The notes beneath the pieces were generated by a model, which saw nothing but the letters and a program-made list of their open reading frames with translations, searched no databases and had not been told where the DNA came from. Positions 43,120 to 55,429 of a stretch of DNA of 64,000 bases are shown here, piece after piece. Position numbers and translations under genes: made by a program. The stretch is from Phaseolus vulgaris (lineage: Eukaryota > Streptophyta > Magnoliopsida > Fabales > Fabaceae), in NCBI RefSeq assembly GCF_000499845.2, contig NC_023756.2, positions 37,328,565 through 37,392,564 on the forward strand. Direction: 5' to 3'. Numbering within the stretch: position 1 is the first letter of the stretch; the number at the start of each line of letters is the position of its first letter.

Positions 43120-43475
43120 TCAGTTAAAAACACCACTGCTTACGTATATTACGGCGTCAGAATCTTCTTCAATGAATGTAAATTGCGACAATTATAACTG
43201 ACATTACTTACGTATGTTATGGTGCCAGAATCTTTTTCAATGAATGCAAATTGCGACAGTTATAACTGACACTACTTACATATAAAAACCGCCACTATTT
43301 ACACTATGTTTAAAGTGGCGGGTGTTGCGGCGGGTAGCGTAAAACCGCCACATTAAACTTTGTGGCAGCCATTTCTATGGCGGTTTGGGAAACCGCCACA
43401 AGCGTATATTGTGGCGGTTATAAACGCCAGTTTATACCAAAATAACCGCCACAATATACACTTTTTTTTGTAGTG
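43120..43475. mobile_element. CACTA-type transposon terminus with subterminal repeats
   Basis: The right end reads ccgccacaatatacactttttttt and then gtagtg at 43475, that is, CACTACAAAAAAAAGTG on the other strand, the CACTA signature. Inward are many accgccac/gtggcggt words in both orientations (43285-43455), the usual subterminal binding sites of CACTA transposase. Before them are two direct copies of a roughly 66-bp unit (43137 and 43203: cttacgtatattacggcg... and cttacgtatgttatggtg...). The left end was not found. Confidence 0.7.
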
Positions 43476-43842
43476 AGTACTGGAATCAATTACAATTTAC
43501 AATCAATTAACAAATATGAAGAAAATTGTAGGATGATAATCTTTATATGACCTATGAAGAATTCATTGGTGGAAGAACTTAGGGATCAACCACTGTTTAT
43601 TTTCTATTTAATCTCTTTTACATTTTTTGCACAAATATCTCAACCTCCTTTTTATCATTATTGTTATTGCTAACTTTTATTGCTTGCAGATAAATTCTAA
43701 ACACTGTTTTACTGATTTCACTATTGGATTTGTTGGAAGATGACTTAGGGTCATCTGATCACTTTTATACTATCATCTCCAGCGTTAGATAGGTCTACAC
43801 TAGAATCGTCTTAATTTGACAGTAGAACGATAATTATCAGTA
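43476..43842. other. No gene seen
   Basis: A/T-rich sequence between the CACTA terminus and the gag relic. The last 100 bp (gatgacttagggtcatctg...) may belong to the gag relic but show no readable frame. Confidence 0.4.
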
Positions 43843-44526
43843 ATGCAAGGTCAATTACTAAAAATGTGGAGGTGGGCGAACTTTGAAAAGTATGATGGTT
43901 CCTCTGACCTAGTTGCACATGTCAAGGTCTATCGCACTCAGACCAACCTTTTTTTCCAAAAATCTTTGGATACATTGCCAATTGTTTCTGACCATTTTGA
44001 AGGAAGCTACTCTCGAATGGTATTATTTATTTACCTTGGCACTCCATTGAATCTTTTAACACTTTCTGTGCAAGGTTCCTTACTTATTTTTCAAATTTCA
44101 AGCCCATCGTCACTTACTCAACTTCTTTTCAAAGTGTTGTTCAAGAAGATTTTGAACCACTATGGTAGTATATGACTTGGTTTGTCAAAGCATATATGAG
44201 CATTCCTGTTGTTATGATCATGTACTCAATGAAGTTAGGACCCTGGTTAGGGTCTTTTCTGGACTCCCTGCATATCGATCCATCGACCAACATGAATGCC
44301 TTCCAATGTGTACATTCCTCTTAATGTTAGTCGATATGTCATCTTACAAGTGTAGATGTAGCAACCTAAGAAAATTCCCAATGAGGTATGAGGACTATAA
44401 GCCCTATTCTAGGAAGATTCATTGGTTAAGGAAACTCGAAATCAGAACAAAAGAGGCATCTTTGGAGCATCAACTCAGTGGGCTTGTTACATCCTTAATC
44501 TCTACCTATAATTATGTTTACAGATT
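43843..44526 (+). pseudogene. Ty3/gypsy gag relic
   Basis: The frame from 43843 has FEKYDGSSDLVAHVKVYRTQTNLFF, close to the 'YDGTTDPDEHV..Y..QM' opening of Tat/Athila-type gypsy capsids. It stops at 44175, and a second frame (44162-44542) continues with little similarity I can name. It is cut by the K LTR at 44527. Non-functional. Confidence 0.5.
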
Positions 44527-45201
44527 TGTTCCCGCCGGTTGACCAGGGACGTCTTCGTGCGTGGCTTACCCTCGCGAGCTAGGGAACCTTCGTTCTGCAC
44601 CGTCTGTGAGTACCTGAAAAGAAGTGGACAAAGGGGCGTCGTGAATGGATGCTCTGAAGGTGGTCAAAATAACTGAGTGTCTAATGCTTTTTTCCCTAAT
44701 TGCCAGTGCGTACAGTGGGTGCGCGAGCAAACAACTAGAGAGTGTTTGTGTAAAACTGAGTCTGAATCTTTTCATCTCCTGTCTCAAACGTCTAAAGCCC
44801 CTTTTAAACGTCTAAAGCATTTAAAGCGTCTTAAAAAGCATTTAAAGCGTCTTAAAGCGCATTTAAGGCGCTTAAAAATGTTCAACACGTTTAAAACGTT
44901 CAAAGCATTTAAAGTGTTTAAAGTGCTTTAAAGCGTTCGAAACGTAAACTAAATTAAGGCGTACCTTAGCAAACTTTCAGGAAAACATTGATGTTTCAGT
45001 GCTTACTGCCACGTGTTCTTCTGACTTGATCACTATTCTACGTGGAGAGCCTCACAGCATCGTAACCCAACTTAGGGTCATTCCATCGTGTAAGTCCTCC
45101 TTCTTCGAAGTGCATCTGGCGCAGGGGGTGACTTTCTGGGTGCCAACTCATGCACCCCAGCCTCTAATCACTCGTCCTGGGAGTGTATCTACCTTCCTGT
45201 T
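44527..45201 (-). repeat. Ty3/gypsy family K LTR, reverse orientation, truncated
   Basis: It starts TGTTCCCGCCGGTTGACC, the complement of the ggtcaaccg...gaaca end of the K family. At 44800-44950 it holds a dense run of gtctaaagcatttaaagcg-like words. It then has the GC-rich segment with ccaactcatgcaccccagcctctaatcac, matching the complement of 15615-15650. It breaks off at about 45201 (ccttcctg), so the outer 400 bp are lost. Confidence 0.75.
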
Positions 45202-47147
45202 TTTTGATAGGTTGTGTTTTTTAATGCACATAAATCCTAAAACAACTGAAAATGATAAAAGACAAATATTTTAAAATTTTAAAAACTCAATGGGCTCTAA
45301 CTTTTGCATTTTTTGTTCTTAGAGAGTGAACCTAAACAAGCTTCCTAATGTCAAATATAAGTGTATATATAAAATCATCATTTTAATTGGAATAGAAGTT
45401 ATAAAACACATAACAAATTATTTACAAATTTAAAATATAAAAACAAAAAACAAACATAGTCATTGCTTTAAATTACAATGGAATAGACAATATTTTAGGC
45501 CCAACTAGGTCTTATAACTATTGTCAAAACTTATGATTAAAAAATTTCAAACCGTCTTTGACTTGCACTCAATTTCTAAGTCTTATATTATGAGATAATG
45601 AACTCTTCTTAAAGGTAACTTTTCTTTCTTTTTCTTTTGTTGCAGCATAGTTGCTAAGATTAGAAAACATAAACTTAAACTCTTTAATTATCTGTTAAAA
45701 TTTGGAGCAACAAGTATTGGGTTTGATTTGAATTAAAATATGCAAATTGCATAAAGGTGAAATATTTGTGAGAATATGAGTTTGTGTCCCTTTGTTTGAT
45801 TGATAGGTGATGAGTGATGGGAACCCACCCCATTAAATATAGCATATGGATATTTGAATCCATAACAGTGAGCCATAAGCTATGGTTATTCACAACCAAT
45901 CAATGCTCCTTGCAAAATCAACCAACCACAACATCCATTTTCACCTATTTGTGCATATATAGGTTATAAAATAAACAACAAGCTCATGCAACAAATAGAA
46001 TAATAATAGTCAAAGAAAATTATAGTATATTTGAAGTCAATTCCTACCTTAGACATCTGGAAAGCAATTTTTTTACCTATCATTATACGAGTTCCAATCA
46101 TTGTCATAGTAACAAAATAGGCACCAAAAGTTATTTTAAAAATAAGTTATACTACTTGCAATGTATTAGATTTACTAAATTTGTTCGACTGATAACGATT
46201 CTTGATCTTGATCATTTGTTTTGTTCTTAGGAACACTTCCTTGATTAGATGCCTAATATATAAAAAAATAGTCATATTTATTACATTCTAATTATAATAT
46301 AAAATATATATATTAATTTAATAAATATTTAAATATTACCAGTGATACATTTTCATAGCAAAATCATGAGATAATTATGCTCCATAGTTTTGCACAAAGA
46401 AAATCATCATTACCTTTATTTCCTTGACTTGTGATGTCAATGTATCCACCAAGTTTAGTAAAAAAATCAATAAAATTAATTAAAATGAATAATATTAAAA
46501 CTAAATGGTAGTTCTAGTGAATTATTTATTTCTTAATAAACCATATTATAATTGAGTTGAATATAAAGTATTGTGGTGCAACATATTTACATCCACGCAG
46601 AAAAAAATGGATTTAGAGTGATATTCCACAGTGGCAAAAGGCAATAACATGATGAATTTGGCATAAAAAATCAAGAATATAAATTTTTAGGCTATGATTC
46701 CAATGAGATGTGTGGTGATGTGAGTACGTTAAAATGTAGAACAAAATCTTGCCCAATAAATATGGGAGGGAAGGAAATAGTAATAAACAACGCCTTCAAA
46801 AATAATTATTTTTTTTACCATAATAGACTATTTAAACTTATTATGAATTTTTTTTATACTTTCAGTTATTTAACTATTACAGTAATTGATCTATAGTTTA
46901 ATAATTATGGAAAAATAAATATAAAATAATAAATTCTCAACACTAAATTAACCCAAACTCAACAAAAATGAATTTTCTCAATGATGTGGGATTGGACTAG
47001 GTTGGATAGGTTGATGAGAAGTTTGTGAAAAGAAACTCGAAACTCAGAACAGTTGAACGAAATTTCGTTTTTGGGGGAGATTGAAAATGTCTACCGTTTA
47101 ATAAATATAAGAGTGTACAAAAACATGCTCTAAGCAGAGAAAAATAT
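45202..47147. other. A/T-rich intergenic sequence, no gene seen
   Basis: About 1.9 kb with only chance frames (71 codons at 45684, 62 at 46708). No repeats, element ends or RNA genes were recognised. Confidence 0.5.
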
Positions 47148-47156
47148 TTGAAAGAA

Positions 47157-47525
47157 GAGTGTTTCTTCCTCCACCTTCATATCTTCTTCTGCCACCTCCA
47201 TACAAAACATGAAAATACATTTTTGTCCTTCTTGTGTCACCTTCATAGAATAGTTTCCGGATTATGTAATTCGGAAACTCATTTGAAAAAAGACTTTCGG
47301 ATTACATAATCCAGAAGTTAAATAAGACTTTCGGATTATGGAATCCGGAGAATAATCATGCATCTGAAAAATGGTTTCCGGATTATGTAATCCGGTAGTT
47401 AATTACAAATTTGAAAAATGACTTCTGGATTACATAATCCGAAATATTATAAAGGGGTATTTTTGGAAATTTGAAAACTTATGGAGGTGAGAGAAGAAGG
47501 TATGGAGGTGCAGGAAGAAACAGTC
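47157..47525. mobile_element. Mutator-type MITE, 369 bp, with internal palindromes
   Basis: A perfect 9-bp target duplication TTGAAAGAA occurs at 47148-47156 and 47526-47534. The inverted ends GAGTGTTTCTTCC...CACCTCCATA and GACTGTTTCTTCC...CACCTCCATA agree over about 47 bp with a few changes. A 9-bp duplication with long inverted ends is typical of Mutator-like elements. The interior has five copies of TCCGGATTATGTAATCCGGA-like near-palindromes at about 47254, 47295, 47330, 47375 and 47422. It is non-coding. Confidence 0.85.
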
Positions 47526-47534
47526 TTGAAAGAA

Positions 47535-48060
47535 AGGTAAGGTGTTACAACAAAACTCAATGGATGTGAAAGAGCTTCAAACAACCCACGTGGATGAAGG
47601 ATTTCATAATGGATTGAGAAGATTTATTATTTAGAGATTAAGTTGTTTTTGAATTAAGTACTATGTAGGCCACCCATTTAGCTTCTTTTAAAAAGGACTA
47701 TCATATATGAAAGGCATGTGAATTCTGAGTATAGTCTAATGTTTAGAGTAGCTATAGCAAAGTTCTAGCATAAGGCTACTAGTATTGAAGTGGGTGAATG
47801 ATGCATAGAACAATTGACATGATTAGAAAGCTGACACAACAATTTTCTTCTAATAAATGAAGAGACAACCGAAACCAAGATATTGCATTAAGTCTGTTAA
47901 GAGAAAATACCATTTTTCATATATCCTAATTTTCTTTTCCCACCATAATCATCATCTTTCCTATACTATATCTCACTCCACCTTAATCATCATCACCACC
48001 ATAATGCCATCTGCAGCTTCAGAGATACATAACGCAAGATGGTGAGTTCCAATTATCAAA
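47535..48060. other. No gene seen
   Basis: A/T-rich sequence between the MITE and the tandem repeat. The 62-codon frame at 47857 has no recognisable domain. Confidence 0.4.
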
Positions 48061-48063
48061 ATC

Positions 48064-48262
48064 TAAATTATGGGATAGTGGGATGTTGAGTGATACTACT
48101 GGACTAGTTTAAACCAACATAAGGCATGGCAGATTATGGGATGGTGGGATGTTGTATCATACTACTAAACTAGTTCAAACCAATGACAGATTATGGGATG
48201 GTGGGATGTTGTGTGATACACTATTGGGCTAGTTCAAATCAACATAAGGCATGACAGTGTAT
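48064..48262. repeat. Short tandem repeat, three units
   Basis: attatgggatggtgggatgttg recurs at 48067, 48133 and 48189, each followed by atactact..actagttcaaacca. Units are 66 and 56 bp; the middle one lacks the cataaggcatg part. Confidence 0.8.
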
Positions 48263-48699
48263 GACAATGGGTTTGCAGGTTTATCTTATATCATGCTAAA
48301 CACCATTTTCTTTAGATTTCACCCACCATGGTAAACTAAAACAACAATTTCTCGGTAACCTTCCTTCTAGAAATACTTTATTTCATATGTACTACTTTCT
48401 AAGCTTTCTGTTTTGCCTTCCCTTTTTATGAACAACACTCTGTCAACCTCAGTCTTCAACCCTTAAAAACTTAAAATAAAATCTCCAGCCCTTAGAAACT
48501 TGATTCAACCTCCTATAATACGCTATTATAAGATTAACTCGAAAATTCTATCCAAATCAAATTGATATTCAAGCAGACATGCAAAACATTTTCACCTAAA
48601 ATTTAAGTGGAAAAACTCCAAACCAAATTACACTACAACTTTAAAGTAGCAAATTCTAAATTTATAGATGAAATGGTAATACTATAATAATAACTCGAA

Positions 48700-49060
48700 A
48701 ACACACTAAACTGCTCCATTTCCTATCTTTAACATTTTGCTATGGTGTTCGCAGTTATTCCGATACCATCTCCCAACGCATAAAATTACTGAAAGAAAAA
48801 CAAGTTTAGAGAAAACACAAGATACAAAATGATAGACAAACTAAAAAAAATCGAACACCGAAACCCCGATATGTTGAAACACAATTCGCAGAGAAATGAA
48901 CGTGAAGCTGAAACGAGAAGCTGTGAAGCTGAAACGAGAAGCTGTGAAGCTGAAACGCAAAGGAATTAAATGAAGTTGCTCCATTCCTGGAAATCTGAAA
49001 TGAAACTCTTCTTTGCAAATATAAAATGAAGTGACTCCGCTAGTATGGGATGTAAGTTTC
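48700..49060. repeat. Arm 1 of a distant inverted repeat, with 21-bp minisatellite
   Basis: 48700-48885 is the approximate reverse complement of 61515-61690, for example gtttagagaaaacacaagatac here and its complement there. The short stretch gctagtatgggatg (about 49037) also pairs with catcccatactagc at about 61490. Between them lie three copies of gtgaagctgaaacgagaagct at 48902-48958, which are absent from the other arm. The minus-strand frames here encode SFSFQLH repeats from this minisatellite and are not a gene. Confidence 0.7.
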
Positions 49061-49284
49061 TTCAAATTTAATATGCAAGTGTATAATACTCTTGTAAAAA
49101 AGTGTCAAGTGTTCCCGCATTCTCTTAAAATATAAAAGTATTAAAATAATATAAATTTTTCTACGGTTTAACCGCTATTACTTAACAGGGTTCTAAAAAC
49201 CCTAATTATGTGCGCGTCTTACTGGAGGTTAGTGTAATTTCTGTTAAAAAAATCCCTGGTAAAATTAGTTTTTTTTAAAGTGAA

Positions 49285-52200
49285 CTATGACCATATTTCA
49301 TAACGATCATTTCTTATTTTTTTTCTAAACCACATACATTTTAATTGTGATGTTATTATTTAAGTAAAATATTTTTTATGGTTGATTCACATAATGTTTT
49401 AGACTAAATTCTTGGTTTTTAATAACATTAGACATATAGTCCAACTTTCAACTATTGAAACAATTAAAAGGAAAGAATGGATTGCTATATAAAGGATCTC
49501 TCTGGTCAAAAGTATTCAATAACTGATTTACATTATAAATTGAAATTTAAAAATATAGGTTAAAAATAAAAGTTTTAAACTAATGAACAGTATAATGGCA
49601 ATTAATCCTAAAAATATTTTGTTTTTCTATTTATATAAATAATTAGAAATAATATATATAGCATAGAACATTATCCAAAAAATATAATTAAAATATTATT
49701 GTCGAATATGCACAAAATTATAACTCTCTCTTACTATTCATTTCACTCAATTTTATCTTGTAGATAAACTGCTATATATATTAAGTAAAATAAATTCACT
49801 TTGAATTCTTGACAATTTTAATGACTAAAAACACATAATATATATTTATTATAAGAAAACAAAATATTTAGGAAGGAAATAAAATTAAATTACAAGAAAA
49901 AAACTAAAACTGAAAAATAAAGTTACAAGGACAACAAATTTTTTAAATACCAAAACAAAAAAATATGACCATATTTCATAACAAAAACATTATATAAGTT
50001 TTTTTTTTTTTAAAGTACATATATATTTTAACAAAAGTTATATAGAGTTAATTGTGATGTTATTAATTAATTAGTAAAGTAATTTCTCACGGTGGATTCA
50101 CATAATTAAACCCTAAATCTTGAAAACAATCACTTTAAAAAATTAAGCAAATTACCATTTTTAAAGGTATATTAAATTCTGAATCATGTTAATTAATAAA
50201 AAATAGAGCATGATTTAAAATTTCATTTACATTTAATTTTAATAATTTTGTTGAAATTTATCATTCTTCAATATTTCGAAATCAATTTAGGATATGATCT
50301 TTATTTTACTTTTTTACATTATATTTTTAAATTGAGAAAATCAAGTTTATTTTTTAAATTTTTTTTAAATAAAAGTTTTAACGTTAGATATTATTATGTA
50401 ACTTGATATCACACATCAAGTAACAACAATAATTTTTTATCACATGAAAAAAAATTATTAAAAAAATACAAAAATATGGAGGTATAGACCAAAATTCATG
50501 TTAACAAAAACGATACGCAGGTAGAACTATACCATATTTCATAAGAATTATTTTTATTTTTTTCAAAACCACATATTTTTAATTGTGATGTTGTTAATTA
50601 AGTAAAATAATTTCTTATGGTTAATTCAGATAATTATGTAAAATAATATATTATACTTATTTTTATTATTGAATCAGGTTTTGTCTTGTTTTAGGGTTTT
50701 TGGATCTTTTATTGTTTAATCTTTACACTAAATTCTTGGTTTCTAATAATCAATTACTGGATTGGTTCCACAGACATATTGTCCAACTTAAAACTATTGA
50801 AAAAATTAAAAGAAAAAAATGGATGGCTATTAAAAGAATATCTCTGCTCAGTTATTCAATGACTGATTTACATTATAAATTGAAATTTGAAAATATAGGA
50901 TAAAATTAAAAGTTTTAAACTAACAAATGGTATTGTACTGGCAAGTATAATGATAATTAATCCTAAAATAATATTTTTTTATTTATATAATAATTATGAA
51001 TAATATATAGTATAGGACATCATTCACAAAGTATAATTAATATTATTGTCAAATGTGCACACAATGATAACTCTCTCCGTTTGTAGCTGTTACTATTCAT
51101 TTCACTTAATTTTATTATCTTGTAGATAGTCTGCTATATTAAGTAAAATAATTTCACTTTGAATTATTCTTTCTTGACAATTTTATTGACTAAAGACACA
51201 TAATGTACAATAAGAAAAAAATATTTTGGAAGGAAATAAAATTAAATTACAAATGACCATATTTCATTACATAACCATTTTCTAAGTTTTCTTTAAATCA
51301 CATATATTTTTTAACAAAAGTTGTATATTAATTAAGTAAAGTAATTTCTTGTGGTGGATTCACATAATTATACCCTAAATGTTGAAGAAGAACACTTTAA
51401 AAAAATTAAGCAACTTTTAATGATATATTAAATTCTAAATCGTGTCAATTATAAAAAAAAAAAGCATGATTTTAAATTTAATTTACCATTAATTTGCATA
51501 ATTTTTTTGAAATTATCATCAATATTTTCAATATCAATTTAGGATATGATATTTATTTTAGTTATTTACTTATAGTTTCAAAGTGACAAAATGAAAGGTA
51601 TTTTTCAAATCTCTCATTATTGATTCTTTAGAAAAAAAAATTGGTTTCTTAGAACACAAATTGTAATTAAAACATAAAACAATTGGTATAATTAAAAGGA
51701 AAAGATGGATTGAAAATAGTCAATGCCTGATTTAAAATATAAATTGAAATTGAAAATATAGGTTAAAAATAAAAGTTTTGAGCTAACAAATAGTATATTC
51801 TCAATTAAACCTGATGATATATTTGTTTTCTATATATATAAATAGTTAAAAATAATATATAGTATAGGACATTAAATATATTTTTGGAAAAAAATATATT
51901 AAATGACATGCAATATAATTATAATAATAAGTATATTGGAAAGTAATACATAATAGAAAAAATAAGATATTATATTAAAAAAATTAGTTTTTAATTTGAG
52001 CAAATATTTAAAGGTGTGATTTGTTGCATATGATTATCCATATTTATATCTCATTATAATAATAAAATTTAATGGGAAAAAATATATAAGATATTATTGA
52101 AAATATTTGTTAACAAAAGTTGTATAAAGTTAATTGTGATGTTGTTAATTAATTAGTAAAGTAATTTCTCACCGTGGATTCACATAATTAAACCCCAAAT

Positions 52201-54200
52201 CTTGAAAAAAATCACTTTAAAAAAATTAAGCAAATTATCATTTTTAAAGGTATATTAAATTCTGAATCATGTCAATTAATAAAAAATAGAATATGATTTA
52301 AAATTTAATTTACATTTAATTTCAATAATTTTTTTGAAATTTATCATTCTTCAATATTTTCGAAATCAATTTAGGATATGTTCTTTATTTTAATTTTTTT
52401 ACATTTATTTTAATTTTTTACATTATATTTTCAAAGTGAGAAAATCAAGTTTATTTTTTAATTTTTTTTAAATAAAAGCTTTAATGTTAGATATCATTAT
52501 GCAACTTGATATCTCAGATAGACCGACACTTCAAGTAACAACAATAATTTATGATCACATGAAAACAGATTATTAAAAAAATACAAAAAATATGGAGGGA
52601 TTAGACTAAAATTCATATGTTAACAAAAACGATACATAGGTAGATTATACCATATTTCGTAAGAATATTTTTTCTTCTAAACAACATATTTTTAATTGTT
52701 ATTTTGTTAATTAAGTAAAATAATTTCTTATGGTTGATTCACATAATTATGTAAAATAATATATTTTAACTATTTTTATTATTGAATCAGGTTTGGTCAT
52801 GTTTTAGGTTTCTTTTTTGGATCTTTTATTGTTTAATCTTTACACTAAATTCTTGGTTTCTATATAATCCATTACTGGATTGGTTCCACAAACATATAGT
52901 CCAACTTTAAATTATTGAAAAAATTAAAAGGAAAAAATGGATGGCTATTAAAAGAATATCTCTGGTCACTTATTCAATGACTATTTACATTATAAATTGA
53001 AATTTGAAAATATAGGTTAAAAATAAATGTTTTAAACTAACAAATAGTATTGTACTGGTAAGTATAATGACAATTAATCCTAAAAATATTTTTTTATTTA
53101 TTTATATAAATAATTATGAATAATATATAGTATAGGACATCATCCACAAAATATAATTAAAATATTATTGTCGATTGTGCACACAATTATAACTCTCTCC
53201 ATTTCACTGAATTTTATGTTGTAGGTAGACTGCTATATTAAGTAAAATAATTTCACTTTGAATTATTATTTCTTGACAATTTTAATGACTAAAGACACAT
53301 AATGTATAAATTATAAGAAAAAAAAATTTTGGAAGGAAAAAAAATTAAATTACAAATTATCATATTTCATTACATAACCATTTTCTAGGTTTTCTTTAAA
53401 TCACATATATTTTTTAACAAAAGTTGTATATTAATTAAGTAAACTAATTTCTTGTGGTGGATTCGCATAATTATACCCTAAATATTGAAGAAGAACACTT
53501 TAAAAAAATTAAGCAAATTATTAACTTTTAATGATATATTAAATTCTAAATCGTTTCAATTATAAAAAAGAGCATGATTTTAAATTTAATTTACCATTAA
53601 TTTCCATAATTTTGTGAAAGTTATCATTAATATTTTCAAAATCAATTTTGGATATGATATTTATTTTAGTTATTTACTTATAGTTTATTTTGTTTACAAA
53701 ATGAAAGACATTTTTCAAATCTCTCATTATTGATTTTTAGACAAAAATTTTGGTTTCTTAAAACACAAATTGTAATTAAAACATAAAATGATTGGAATAA
53801 TTAAAAGAAAAAGATGGATTGAAAATAGTCAATGCCTGATTTAAAATATAAATTGAAATTGAAAATATAGGTTAAAAATAAAAGTTTTGAGTTAGCCAAT
53901 AGTATATGGCCCATTAACCCTGATGATATATTTGTTTTCTATATATATAAATAGTTAAGAATAATATATAGTATAAGACAATAAATATATCTTTTGGAAA
54001 AAATATATTAAATGAAATGCAATATAATTATAATAATAAGTATATTGGGAGGTAATACATAATAGAAAAAAAAGATATTATATTGAAAAAAAGTAGTTTT
54101 CAATTTGAGCAAATATTTAAATGTGTGATTTGTTGCATATGATTATGATTATTCATACTTATATTTTATTATAATAATAAAATTTAAAAATGTTCGATTG
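49285..54200. repeat. A/T-rich tandem array, unit about 2.1 kb, two copies plus a partial
   Basis: Landmarks recur about 2.1 kb apart: accatatttc at 50531 and 52649; attactggattgg at 50753 and 52871; ataaccattttcta at 51271 and 53374; caatgcctga at 51721 and 53830; attgtgatgt near 50051 and 52133. Copy 1 is about 49980-52090 and copy 2 about 52090-54200. A further partial, more diverged copy occupies 49285-49980. No coding frame of note. The right end of the array runs into the upstream region of the zinc-finger gene. Confidence 0.75.
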
Positions 54201-54430
54201 TATCAGAAAAAAATCAGATATTATTGAAAATATTTGTTTTGAATTTGAGCAAATATTTAAAGGCTTGATTTATTGCATTTTATTATCCTTCTTATATCTT
54301 ATTGAAATTCAAATTTAAAGAATTTTGGTTGTTTGAAAAAAAATAAGATATTATTGAACCAGTATTTAAAGGTATAATTTGTTGCATGTGATTATACATA
54401 CTTATATTTCATTAACATTGAAATTTAAAG
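54065..54430. repeat. Short tandem units immediately upstream of the zinc-finger gene
   Basis: aaatttaaa(g/a)atgttcg-like sequence occurs at 54180, 54311 and 54421, with gatattattgaa and ttgttgcat...acttatat between. The last unit ends at the real start codon. The 54180 unit still has an ATG and about a dozen matching bases of the first codons, so the promoter and gene start were duplicated and then decayed. Confidence 0.65.
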
Positions 54431-54742
54431 ATGTTCGGTTGCTTCTGTAAGGGAAAGGGGAAGGGAAAGGGAAAGGGAAAGATTAAGGATGGAGAACATT
54501 ACATATGTGATATATGTGGTAAAGAATTGCCAACCAGAAGTGATTTAAATATACATAAGAGCGATCATTATAGGCCTCTTAGGAGCTTATTGTGCGATTA
54601 TCCCCAATGTGGCTTAGCTTTTCATACCAAACAAGGATTAATAGCACACAAGAGGATTCATTTTGGTCGTGATGCTGGTAGTAGCAGTCAATCTGGTGTT
54701 TTAGTTCATGATTTTGATCATAACCAACCACCTAGTAATTGA
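54431..54742 (+). CDS. Small two-finger C2H2 zinc-finger protein, 103 aa
   Basis: A complete frame from ATG at 54431 to TGA at 54740-54742. Residues 1-19 are MFGCFC followed by five Gly-Lys pairs, encoded by a gggaaa-type repeat, giving a basic tract that could act in nucleic-acid binding or nuclear import. Finger 1 is CDICGKELPTRSDLNIHKSDH (C-X2-C-X12-H-X3-H). Finger 2 is C-X4-C-X12-H-X3-H (CDYPQC...AHKRIH), with the X4 spacing seen in TFIIIA-type fingers. The tail is Ser/Asp/His-rich and disordered. There is no EAR-like LxLxL motif and no QALGGH motif, so it is not a typical plant QALGGH regulator. It is the only plausible host gene in the window. A DNA- or RNA-binding role is an inference. 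Expression is not shown by the sequence, and a gene fragment remains possible. Confidence 0.65.
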   Translation: MFGCFCKGKGKGKGKGKIKDGEHYICDICGKELPTRSDLNIHKSDHYRPLRSLLCDYPQCGLAFHTKQGLIAHKRIHFGRDAGSSSQSGVLVHDFDHNQPPSN

Positions 54743-54756
54743 TTTCTTATGTTACT

Positions 54757-54786
54757 TCATTATTATTATTATTATTATTATTATTG
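54757..54786. repeat. (TTA)n microsatellite
   Basis: About nine ATT/TTA triplets lie 15 bp after the zinc-finger stop codon, in the presumed 3' untranslated region. Confidence 0.9.
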
Positions 54787-55425
54787 TCTTTTTATTTTTT
54801 ATTTTATAGACTTAGGAGTTTTTTTATATTATTTATCATCTTTAGCTTATTAATTATGAGTTTGGTAAGGTTTATATTGGTTAAGAGATATCTTATTTTG
54901 TTCTTTGAATAATGTTTATAACCATTGACAAACATGGTTACACAAATAAAATTTTATTTTATTCTATTTTTTTAATTATTGTATTGATATGGATTAATAG
55001 TATAATAATATGACCTAGTGATAATGTGTTAATAATTAATACGCACATAGAATTATTTTTAAAATCAATACGAGTTTGCATATTTAATCTCATATTAGTA
55101 TTTTGAATAAATTTTTCATCAACATCTGAAAAAGATATAAGATATGGACTTAATCATGACATTGATTTTGTAAAGGAAATTGTCTAATTCTAATTCTCCA
55201 CACCAATAATAATGTGCTTAAAAGTATTTCAACAAGAAAGAAAAATATATAATTATATATACAACAATAATTATAATGAGTTTGTGCAGATGTGTTCATT
55301 CTTGAACAAATGATAACATTAAAACAAGGTATACAATAATTCTTGCAACATGGTATGCTTTTTTCTTCTTTTCATGGTTACTTCATGATAAAACTATTAA
55401 AGGACTAAATGAGTTTTTTTTTTAA
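54787..55425. other. A/T-rich sequence, no gene seen
   Basis: Downstream of the zinc-finger gene. No frame or repeat was recognised. Possible poly(A) signals (aataaa at about 54947) would suit the gene's 3' end. Confidence 0.4.
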
Positions 55426-55429
55426 ATTT

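Noticed and set aside
44677..44931. Lys/Leu-rich ORF (RLKHLKRLKKHLKRLK) resembling an antimicrobial or coiled peptide
   Set aside because: It is the translation of the TTTAAAGCG word array inside a K LTR and has no independent gene features.
48806..49065. SFSFQLH-repeat ORFs
   Set aside because: Produced by a 21-bp minisatellite; the second copy of this region at 61475-61690 lacks it.
49285..54200. Centromeric satellite or organelle DNA insertion
   Set aside because: The unit is long (2.1 kb), only two to three copies are seen, and no organelle genes are visible.
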